Made by a program: the position numbers and the translations under genes | The notes under the pieces: model-generated | What the model saw: the letters and a program-made list of their open reading frames with translations, nothing else | Databases searched by the model: none | What the model was told of the DNA's origin: nothing | Shown here: one piece after another, positions 1-7,273 of the stretch | How the letters are laid out: the number at the start of each line of letters is the position of its first letter | Position numbering within the stretch: position 1 is the first letter of the stretch | Assembly (NCBI GenBank): GCA_018266095.1 | Contig: JAFEBC010000087.1 | Coordinates: forward strand, 1-7,273 | Length of the DNA: 7,273 nucleotides | Direction: 5' to 3' | From: Deltaproteobacteria bacterium | GTDB taxonomy: Bacteria > Myxococcota > Myxococcia > Myxococcales > 40CM-4-68-19

Positions 1-797
1 ATGGCCCGCTCCCACACGAGGAAGGGAAACCGCAGGGGCCGCGCGCGCAGGAGCCGGGCGCGCCACCCAGGCCGCACCGCGTGCGTCGTCGAGAGCCCCA
101 CCGTCTGCGAGCGGAACACCAGCCGCGCCGACATGCGCACGATGCCGAGCCCGAGCTGGAACAGGGTCGGCGTCACCGGCACGATGCGCGCCCGCTCGAC
201 GCGCGCCAGCCCCTCCGCGAGCCGCTGGGGAAAAACGAGCAAGAGCGTCCACGCCGGCAGCGCCAGCGGCCGCCCCGTGAGCGCGCGGTGCGCCGGGACC
301 GCGAACGCCACCATCGCCACCGTCGAGGCGCCGTCCAGCGCGAACACGCCCAGGAAGAACGGAACGCCGTGCGCGAGCCCGAGGCACAGCGCGTACACGG
401 CCGACGCCCCCTTGAGGAAGGCCAGCCCTGGCAGCGCCGGGAAGAACCGCGGCAGGTCCGCGAGCAGGAGGAAGCAGAGGAACGCGAGCGTGAACACGTT
501 CGTCACCGCGAGCATGTGCCAGAGGTGCCCGCCCTCGCTCAGCGGATAGGCGCCGCCGCCCAGGAGCCGGTTGAGCGCGTCGATCGAGCGCAGCGTGATC
601 GCCGGGTCGACGACGTAGGAGATGGCCGGCAGGAGGAAGTTGAGCCCCAGCGCGAGGTACACGAGCTGAAACCGCCGCACGGCGCGCGCCTCGACCTCGG
701 TCAGCGCCGTCCCGTCAGCGCGAAAGCGCGCACCCCCCAAGTCGCCGCGCGCCTGCGCCGCATCCACACCCGCTGTGTCCGAGGTCATCGAAGCCAT
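1..797 (-). CDS. Unrecognised multi-pass membrane protein (3' end outside window)
   Basis: I translated this reading frame by hand: 265 codons run without a stop from the ATG at 797-795 to the window's left edge. I do not recognise the family. The first 40 residues are soluble and polar. Hydrophobic stretches follow at about residues 43-63, 93-113, 125-147 and 146-168, consistent with about four membrane helices, with an amphipathic Arg-rich region from about 185 to the cut end. Notable residues include a short His/Trp cluster (HLWHM, about 91-95). The start lies only 6 bp after the stop of the FadR-like regulator gene, so the two are very likely one transcription unit. GGGGAGG at 811-817 could serve as a ribosome site, although it is about 13 bp from this ATG. 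A second in-frame ATG at 788 is a possible alternative. A role in lipid or membrane metabolism is only a guess from the neighbour. That the frame is coding is fairly sure; function is unknown. Confidence 0.75.
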   Translation of the reverse strand, partial: MASMTSDTAGVDAAQARGDLGGARFRADGTALTEVEARAVRRFQLVYLALGLNFLLPAISYVVDPAITLRSIDALNRLLGGGAYPLSEGGHLWHMLAVTNVFTLAFLCFLLLADLPRFFPALPGLAFLKGASAVYALCLGLAHGVPFFLGVFALDGASTVAMVAFAVPAHRALTGRPLALPAWTLLLVFPQRLAEGLARVERARIVPVTPTLFQLGLGIVRMSARLVFRSQTVGLSTTHAVRPGWRARLLRARPLRFPFLVWERA

Positions 798-803
798 GCC
801 GCC

Positions 804-1712
804 CTATTGCCTCCCCGGCTCCGTCCGCTTGCCCGGCTCCGTCCGCTTGCCCTGCTCCGTCCGCTTGCCCTGCTCCGCCCCCTTGCCCGGCTCCGCCCCC
901 TTGCCCGGAGGCCGTCCGGCCTTGGCGTCCCCCTGCACCGCGCCCCGCTGCGTGTCCGCCTTCCGCCAGTGGCGCTCCTCCAGCCACTCCAGCGTCGCCT
1001 TGTCGTGCGCCTCGAGGAAGTCCATCACCCGCGGCACCGCCTGGACGTCCTGCTCGCGCACGATCGCCAACACCGCGCGCCAGCTCTGCGGCGTCACCGC
1101 CGGCTCGCGATAGAGCGCCGACGCGAACTGCGGCAGCGCGCGCAGGATCTGCAGGATCGGATTCAGGAACAGCGGCAACACATCGCTCCGCGTCGACTCG
1201 ACCAGCGCCGCGATGACCTCCAGCTCCGCCTCCGCGAGGGCCTCCACACTCGCCCCTTCGCGGATCTTCGCCTCCAGCGCATCGATCTGCAGCTCGACGT
1301 CCCCGAGCCTCGCCGGCGTGCTCTCGCGGATCGCCTGGAGAATCAGCGCCTGGGCCAGGCAGCGCCGGAGCAGCAGGAGCTCCCCCAGCGCCCGCCGCGT
1401 GTGCCGCGTGTCCACCGCGCCGATCAGCATCCCCACCAGGTCCGGCCCGCCCTCGCGCCGCCAGTCGCGCACGACCGTCGGGCTCCCCTGCTTCACCGAG
1501 AGGAGCCGCGTGGACGCCAGCTTCCCCAGCGCGCCCCGAAGCGTCGTCCGGTTCACCCCGAGCTGCTTGGCCATGACCCGCTCGGAGGGCAGGCGATCGC
1601 CCGGCATGAACTCCTTGTTGAGGATGGCGCGGCGCAGGCGCGCGGCGCAGGCGTCCACGGCGGAGGGGCGGGGGTCAAGCGGGCCTAGAGGATGAATGGC
1701 TGGATGGCTCAC
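804..1712 (-). CDS. FadR-like GntR-family transcriptional regulator
   Basis: A 302-aa one-component regulator with an N-terminal winged helix-turn-helix (about residues 18-82) and an all-helical ligand-binding domain (about 90-250). The DNA-binding half matches E. coli FadR closely: PSER at 42-45, VNRTTLR at 53-59 (FadR VTRTTLR) and the wing QGSPTVV at 75-81 (FadR HGKPTKV). The FadR base and backbone contacts R35, R45, T46, T47, R49 and G66 correspond to R45, R55, T56, T57, R59 and G76 here; H65 is replaced by Gln75. The C-terminal half follows the FadR helical pattern, but residues aligned with the acyl-CoA contacts G216 and S219 look like Ala235 and Lys238, so the ligand may differ. Residues from about 269 form a low-complexity basic tail of GK(R/G)(T/A)E(P/Q) units. 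The only upstream start candidate is GTG at 1712, which has no Shine-Dalgarno sequence; a GTG at 1658 would clip the first helix. An in-frame TGA lies five codons upstream. A FadR-type operator sits directly in front. Family assignment is confident; fatty-acid control is inferred. Confidence 0.9.
   Translation of the reverse strand: MSHPAIHPLGPLDPRPSAVDACAARLRRAILNKEFMPGDRLPSERVMAKQLGVNRTTLRGALGKLASTRLLSVKQGSPTVVRDWRREGGPDLVGMLIGAVDTRHTRRALGELLLLRRCLAQALILQAIRESTPARLGDVELQIDALEAKIREGASVEALAEAELEVIAALVESTRSDVLPLFLNPILQILRALPQFASALYREPAVTPQSWRAVLAIVREQDVQAVPRVMDFLEAHDKATLEWLEERHWRKADTQRGAVQGDAKAGRPPGKGAEPGKGAEQGKRTEQGKRTEPGKRTEPGRQ
816..905. repeat. Five tandem 18-bp repeats in the 3' end of the regulator gene
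   Basis: Five consecutive 18-bp units, plus strand CGGCTCCGTCCGCTTGCC and close variants, begin at 816, 834, 852, 870 and 888. Variation is confined to CGG/CTG at the start of a unit and GTCCG/GCCCC in the middle. On the minus strand they encode five six-residue units at the C-terminus of the regulator: two GKGAE(P/Q) units, then three GKRTE(P/Q) units. The unit length is a multiple of three, so gain or loss of units keeps the frame. Confidence 0.95.
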
Positions 1713-1734
1713 TGGTCCACTGGTTCAACCAGTT
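1711..1734. promoter_or_regulatory. Candidate FadR-type operator in front of the FadR-like gene
   Basis: ACTGGTTCAACCAGT at 1719-1733 is a perfect inverted repeat with 7-bp arms around one central base. The core, CTGGT-N3-ACCAG, is the same as in the E. coli fadB operator recognised by FadR (ATCTGGTACGACCAGAT). A third half-site, ACTGGT, lies at 1711-1716 in direct orientation, 8 bp from the first, and touches the GTG start codon. The site is immediately upstream of a gene whose recognition residues match FadR, so autoregulation is the simplest reading. The palindrome is seen directly; binding is inferred. Confidence 0.75.
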
Positions 1735-1751
1735 TCCCGGCGGCCCGTCAA
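1723..1751 (-). promoter_or_regulatory. Possible sigma-70 promoter of the FadR-like gene
   Basis: On the minus strand TTGACG (1751-1746) matches five of six bases of the -35 consensus. A 17-bp spacer leads to TTGAAC (1728-1723), which matches the -10 consensus at only three of six positions. The -10 position falls inside the operator palindrome, so bound regulator would block polymerase. The start of transcription would be near 1716, giving an almost leaderless message for the GTG at 1712, which fits the lack of a Shine-Dalgarno sequence. The weak -10 keeps this tentative. Confidence 0.4.
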
Positions 1752-1755
1752 GCCC

Positions 1756-1774
1756 CCTGTGGCGGACCACCAGG
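1756..1774 (-). terminator. Weak hairpin after the TPR gene
   Basis: CCTGTGG (1756-1762) can pair with CCA-C-CAGG (1767-1774) with one bulged base and a four-base loop, 19 bp after the TPR gene stop. No T-run follows on the transcribed strand, so it is at most a weak or factor-assisted terminator between the TPR gene and the regulator gene. Confidence 0.25.
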
Positions 1775-1793
1775 TCTCCCCCCTCGCCTGCTC

Positions 1794-3671
1794 TCAGAAC
1801 CGAGACGACGTCAGCGTCACATCCGCCCGCGCATACGCCTTCTCAAACCGCGCGAACACCTTCTCCGCCTCGAGCTGCGCCGCCTTCGTCTTCTGCGCCC
1901 TCAGCGCCTGCATCAGGCCGAACAGCGCCTGTCCACTCTCCGGCTGCCGCTGCAGCTCGTCGCGGTACACCGCCTCCGCCTCCTTCGCCTTCTTCTCGTG
2001 CAAGAGCGCCGCGCCCAGGTACAGCCGCGCCGGCAGCGCGAACACCGGGGGCTCGTCGTAGGGCAGCGAATCCTGCATCACCACCGCCTGCCGCAGCTCG
2101 CTCAGCGCGCGCGTCGACTCGGCCACGTCCATGTCGATTTCACCGCGCAGGAGGAGCTGCATCGCCTCGAAGACCACCTTCGCGTGCGCCGTCGGCGTCA
2201 GCAGCTCCGACTCGGGGAGCTTCTTCGCGTACGCGGTCAGCAGGGCCAGGTCCTCCGCCGCCGAGCGGACCTTCTGCGTGCGCACGTTCGCCATCCCGCG
2301 CGCGAACCAGCTCACCGCCTGCAGCGCCGGCAGCTCCTTGGGGGGCCAGGGCGCGTCCAGGATCGCCTTCCACTCCCCGAACCACACCCGCGCGACCCAC
2401 CACGAGCCCGCGCCGTAGTCCATCCCGGCCATCCCGCTGTCCTTCATCATCGACAGGAGCGTCGAGGTCGGCATCAGCTCCGCCAGCTTGTCCACGGCCC
2501 ACAGCGCCTTGGCCTTGCGGCCCTCCAGCGCCGCCGTCACCCAGAGGAAGTCGTAGTTGTGCTGCGCGTACATGCGCGACACCATCGACGCAGGCGGCCG
2601 CCGCCGGAACGACTCCTCGTCGACGGCGATTGCCTTCTCATTCGCCTCCGAGCCCGCCGCGTACTGCCCCGTGCGAATGAACACATGCGACGGCATGTGC
2701 ACGAGATGCCCCGCGCCCGGCATCAGGCCCGGCAGCCGCGCCGCCGCCGTGAGCGCCCGCTCTGGATGCGCCGACGCCTCGACGGCATGGATGTAGAAGT
2801 GGTTCGCCCCCGGGTGCTCCGGCGCTTGCTTGAGCGCCGCCTCCAGCGCCGCCACCAGCTCGTCCGTCCCGGGCTCGGCCTTGCCGTCCTTGGTCCACTG
2901 CGCCCACGGCCGCAGGTCCAGCATCGCCTCCGCGAACAGCACCTTCGCGTCCACGTCATCCGGATGCCGTTGCATGATCCCGCGCATCGCCTGCGCGTAC
3001 GCCTCATCCTGCGCCTTGCGCTCGCCGCTCGGGTTCGCCCGGTAGCGCACCGCGATCGCCTCCACCCACTCGCGCTCGACGGCATTCGTCGACGACGCCG
3101 CCACGCGCGCCTGCTGCACGATCAGCGCAGCCTGCTTCTCGCGGTCGGGATCCGTGGCCACGTTGATGTTCGGCCCCAGCACCATCGCCTCGCCCCAGAA
3201 GCACATCGCGCAGCGCGGGTCGAGCTCCGTCGCCGCCTTGAACGCCGCGCCCGCTTCGTCCTGATTGAACGCGTAGAGCAGCCGCAGCCCCTGGTCGAAG
3301 TACTGCTGCGCCAGCGGCACCGAGGTCACGATCGCGCGATGCCAGGTCCCCAGCCGCTCATCGAGCGGCGGCGCGTCGCGCGGCGGGATCACCGGCAGCG
3401 TCGCAGTTGCGGGGGCCGCAGGGACCGCCGCGGAGCCCATAGCGGCCGCCGGAGACGCCTTGGCCTGAGGTGCGTCAGCAGCGGGCGCATCGGGCGCGAC
3501 GGGCTTCACCGCATCGCTCGCGGGCAGCGGAGCGGCCTGAGCCGCCGGAGCCTGAACCGCGGGCACCCCCGCGCACCCCAAGAACACCCCCAGCAGCATC
3601 ACCATCATGCGCATCACGCGCACCAGGACCCGGCGCAGCCGCCGACTCGCCATCAACACCCAGAGCACCAT
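1794..3671 (-). CDS. TPR-like putative lipoprotein of unknown function
   Basis: Predicted 625 aa from the ATG at 3671. I prefer this start over an upstream in-frame ATG at 3740 because AGGAG sits 6 bp before it and it opens directly on the signal sequence. Residues 1-33 look like an export signal: Arg-rich start, hydrophobic core MMVMLLGVFLG, then Cys33. The FLGC lipobox is not ideal, so lipidation is likely but not certain. Residues 34-100 are an Ala/Pro-rich linker. The rest is helical and TPR-like: one repeat around 124-160 (FDQGLRLLYAFNQDEAGAAF) and another around 547-593 (YLGAALLHEKKAKEAEAVYR). Between them are CAMC at 154-157, GANHFYIH at 288-295 and HLVHMPSH at 322-329. These resemble motifs of widespread uncharacterised bacterial TPR proteins, as far as I recall. 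TPRs bind other proteins; partner and role here are unknown. It probably faces the periplasm. It lies 132 bp after rpoD and 81 bp before the regulator gene, and is not obviously linked to either in function. Confidence 0.85.
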   Translation of the reverse strand: MVLWVLMASRRLRRVLVRVMRMMVMLLGVFLGCAGVPAVQAPAAQAAPLPASDAVKPVAPDAPAADAPQAKASPAAAMGSAAVPAAPATATLPVIPPRDAPPLDERLGTWHRAIVTSVPLAQQYFDQGLRLLYAFNQDEAGAAFKAATELDPRCAMCFWGEAMVLGPNINVATDPDREKQAALIVQQARVAASSTNAVEREWVEAIAVRYRANPSGERKAQDEAYAQAMRGIMQRHPDDVDAKVLFAEAMLDLRPWAQWTKDGKAEPGTDELVAALEAALKQAPEHPGANHFYIHAVEASAHPERALTAAARLPGLMPGAGHLVHMPSHVFIRTGQYAAGSEANEKAIAVDEESFRRRPPASMVSRMYAQHNYDFLWVTAALEGRKAKALWAVDKLAELMPTSTLLSMMKDSGMAGMDYGAGSWWVARVWFGEWKAILDAPWPPKELPALQAVSWFARGMANVRTQKVRSAAEDLALLTAYAKKLPESELLTPTAHAKVVFEAMQLLLRGEIDMDVAESTRALSELRQAVVMQDSLPYDEPPVFALPARLYLGAALLHEKKAKEAEAVYRDELQRQPESGQALFGLMQALRAQKTKAAQLEAEKVFARFEKAYARADVTLTSSRF

Positions 3672-3677
3672 GCGGTT

Positions 3678-3682
3678 CTCCT
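3678..3682 (-). promoter_or_regulatory. Ribosome binding site deciding the TPR gene start
   Basis: AGGAG on the minus strand, 6 bp before the ATG at 3671. It selects this start over the ATGs at 3740 and 3653, which lack such a site. Confidence 0.8.
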
Positions 3683-3717
3683 CGCCTTGAACGCGCTGCG
3701 GCCACTCACCAAAGGCG

Positions 3718-3758
3718 GCGGGCGCCCCGAGCGCTCTCACGCTCCGCCGGACGCCCGC
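3718..3758 (-). other. Long interrupted GC hairpin upstream of the TPR gene
   Basis: GCGGGCG at 3718-3724 can pair with CGCCCGC at 3752-3758. Inside it, GAGCG at 3729-3733 can pair with CGCTC at 3740-3744, separated from the outer stem by an internal loop. It lies in the untranslated stretch between rpoD and the TPR gene and could influence termination or leader structure. GC-rich sequence forms such pairs easily by chance. Confidence 0.35.
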
Positions 3759-3776
3759 AAGCTCCTGCCGATGTCA

Positions 3777-3796
3777 GGCCCCGAACTCCCGGGGCC
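3777..3796 (-). terminator. GC hairpin just after rpoD
   Basis: GGCCCCG (3777-3783) and CGGGGCC (3790-3796) form a perfect 7-bp stem with a six-base loop, beginning 7 bp after the rpoD stop codon. No T-run follows, so this is not a textbook intrinsic terminator. The position and perfect stem still suggest a role in ending or protecting the rpoD message. Confidence 0.5.
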
Positions 3797-3803
3797 GCCC
3801 TGC

Positions 3804-5960
<2,157 letters not shown>

Positions 5961-5968
5961 TCTTCTGA

Positions 5969-5973
5969 CCTCT
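5969..5973 (-). promoter_or_regulatory. Ribosome binding site of rpoD
   Basis: AGAGG on the minus strand, 8 bp before the ATG at 5960. It supports that ATG and therefore shows that the Lys-rich N-terminal extension is translated. Confidence 0.75.
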
Positions 5974-6056
5974 TTGCGGGACGCCGCGGAGCCAATTGTC
6001 TGGCCCCAAACGAGCCGGCGGACATACGGGGTTGGGTGTTCTAACCGATTTGGCGC

Positions 6057-7273
6057 TCAAGCGCCCGTTTCTTGATCGCTTTTCGGGCGATCGGCGGATG
6101 CCGTGGTTCGCTGCCCCACGACCTCCTCTGCCGCGTCTCGCCGGTTGCGTACGTTGAAGCCCTGTCGCTTCAATCGATTGAGCTTGTTCTTCAGATTGGT
6201 GCGCTCCTGTTCGGGCGCCTCCGCCCGGCCCTTCTCGGCCTCATCCAGGGACCTCTCCAACGCCTTTCGAAGCAGCTCCGGCTCCGACGCCGCCACGAGC
6301 GCCCGAGCATCCAACATGCCCTCGCGCGCCGCCACAAAAGCGCCCTCGGCGAACTCGCGCAGCGCCGCCACCCGGAACTCGCCCGCCACCCCGGATTCGT
6401 CCACGAGCTTGCAGAGGTCGACGTGCAAGAGCATCTGCGCCACCACCGACAGCTCCGCCTGCGCCTCGGCCTTCCGAGGGTCGATGAGCCCGACCTTGCG
6501 ATTCGCTGGGGGAACAACGGGCGCGGGCGCGTATCCTTTCGCCTGCTGCGCATCATTCGGCGACGGCTGTGGATTCTGAGTCCGCGGCTCCATGCCCCGT
6601 TGACCCGGCGAACCCGGCCCTGGCGCACGCGGATCGCGCGAATTCTGCTGCGCGCCATTCGGCCCGCCCTGCCGCATCGCCTGCCCGGGCTGCTGCGGCT
6701 CTTGCCCGCGCTGCCCCTGACCCTGCCGATTCTGCTGCGGATTTCCGCCTTGGCGCGGCTCGTACGCACGCGGCGGCGCCCGCGGCGCATCGCCAAACTC
6801 CTCCACGGGATCCGGCTCCGGCCGCTGCCTGTCCGGCCCCTTCGGCCCCGGCATGCGCTCGATGGCCATGCGCACCGCGTCCACAGGCGCCTTGAGCCGC
6901 TCGGCCACCTTCTCGACGTACAGCTCGCGCGCGAGCCCCGGTGGCGCCGCCTTGACGATGCCCGACACCGCCTGCACCGTCTTCACGCGCGCCTCGATGG
7001 ACGCGCCCTCGCCCACGTCCGCGAGCGCCCGATCCAAGAGGAACTCCAAGGCCGGCTGCGCCGCCCGCACCAGGTCGCGGAAGGCCGCCGTCCCGATGCG
7101 CAGCACCGTCTCGTCCGGATCCTCGCCATCAGGCGGCACCAGCACGCGCGCCGGCACACCCTGCGCGGCCGCAATCTCCGACGCCCGCGTCGGCGCGCGA
7201 ATGCCCGCCTCGTCGCCGTCGAACACGAACACCAATTCCTTCGCCCCCGCGCGCGACACGAGCTCGACGTGCC
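6057..7273 (-). CDS. dnaG: DNA primase DnaG, C-terminal part (5' end outside window)
   Basis: The last 404 codons of primase, which makes RNA primers at the replication fork. The frame is open to the right edge; the GTG at 7259 is internal, not the start, because homologous sequence (HVELVSRAGAKEL) continues upstream of it. The fragment opens inside the catalytic Toprim domain: VFDGDEAG at about residues 16-23 carries the metal-binding DGD, and DGEDPD follows at 48-53. The helical end of the polymerase core runs to about 140. Residues 141-257 form an unusually long Gln/Pro/Gly/Arg-rich linker of low complexity. The remainder (about 258-404) is helical, matching the position of the DnaB helicase-binding domain, although its sequence is not close to that of E. 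coli. The N-terminal zinc-binding domain must lie outside the window. rpoD follows after 96 bp, the standard dnaG-rpoD order. Confidence 0.96.
   Translation of the reverse strand, partial: HVELVSRAGAKELVFVFDGDEAGIRAPTRASEIAAAQGVPARVLVPPDGEDPDETVLRIGTAAFRDLVRAAQPALEFLLDRALADVGEGASIEARVKTVQAVSGIVKAAPPGLARELYVEKVAERLKAPVDAVRMAIERMPGPKGPDRQRPEPDPVEEFGDAPRAPPRAYEPRQGGNPQQNRQGQGQRGQEPQQPGQAMRQGGPNGAQQNSRDPRAPGPGSPGQRGMEPRTQNPQPSPNDAQQAKGYAPAPVVPPANRKVGLIDPRKAEAQAELSVVAQMLLHVDLCKLVDESGVAGEFRVAALREFAEGAFVAAREGMLDARALVAASEPELLRKALERSLDEAEKGRAEAPEQERTNLKNKLNRLKRQGFNVRNRRDAAEEVVGQRTTASADRPKSDQETGA

Noticed and set aside
1..549. A plus-strand open frame reaching the left edge
   Set aside because: The Arg/Ser/Ala-rich product has no recognisable motif, and the opposite strand carries a coherent membrane protein starting 6 bp after the regulator gene.
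816..905. The tandem repeats as a CRISPR-like or multi-operator array
   Set aside because: The units are contiguous with no spacers, are in frame and encode a regular peptide, so they are a coding repeat.
81..1688. A 535-codon plus-strand open frame opposite the regulator and membrane genes
   Set aside because: The Arg/Pro/His-rich product is typical of an antisense shadow. The minus strand here carries a clear FadR-like protein and a membrane protein.
1764..1776. GGACCACCAGGTC as a second regulator operator
   Set aside because: The arms are only four bases and lack the CTGGT-N3-ACCAG spacing; it is better explained by a weak hairpin.
3672..3740. Upstream ATG at 3740 as the start of the TPR gene
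   Set aside because: It would put 23 polar residues before the signal sequence and has no ribosome site; the ATG at 3671 has AGGAG at ideal spacing.
5961..6056. A dedicated promoter for rpoD in the dnaG-rpoD gap
   Set aside because: I found no -35 and -10 pair with acceptable spacing; only weak AT-containing stretches such as TATGTC are present.

Overview
The window is GC-rich, and all five recognisable genes lie on the minus strand, so transcription runs from high to low coordinates. The order is: the 3' end of dnaG (primase), complete rpoD (primary sigma factor), a complete TPR-type putative lipoprotein, a complete FadR-like GntR regulator, and a membrane protein cut off by the left edge. 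The high GC, the dnaG-rpoD pair, a 718-residue primary sigma factor with a large charged N-terminal extension, and the Ala/Pro-rich lipoprotein linker fit a myxobacterium or related Myxococcota. That placement is an inference; there is no rRNA or other taxonomic marker here.

Right half (3804-7273): dnaG and rpoD form the core of the classical macromolecular-synthesis operon. DnaG enters the window inside its Toprim domain (DGD and DGEDPD motifs), passes through a very long Gln/Pro/Gly-rich linker and ends in a helical, presumably DnaB-binding domain. A 96-bp gap separates it from rpoD. RpoD has normal regions 1.1 to 4.2 behind a Lys/Ala/Gly-rich then Glu-rich tail. A perfect 7-bp GC hairpin lies 7 bp after the rpoD stop.

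Middle (1794-3671): a 625-aa TPR-like protein with an N-terminal signal of lipoprotein type. Its start is fixed by a good Shine-Dalgarno sequence. Its function is unknown.

Left (1-1793): a transcriptional regulator that resembles E. coli FadR closely in its DNA-binding half. Just upstream of its GTG start lies a perfect inverted repeat with the CTGGT-N3-ACCAG layout of FadR operators. The repeat overlaps the place where the -10 box of a TTGACG promoter would fall, which suggests autoregulation. The regulator ends in five tandem 18-bp repeats (six residues each). Six bases after its stop begins an unrecognised multi-pass membrane protein, so the two are probably co-transcribed and controlled by the same operator. 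This regulator, operator and membrane-protein unit is the most interesting part of the window; the right half is ordinary housekeeping.

No tRNA, rRNA, CRISPR array, insertion sequence or other mobile element was seen. No stretch longer than about 135 bp lacks a gene.
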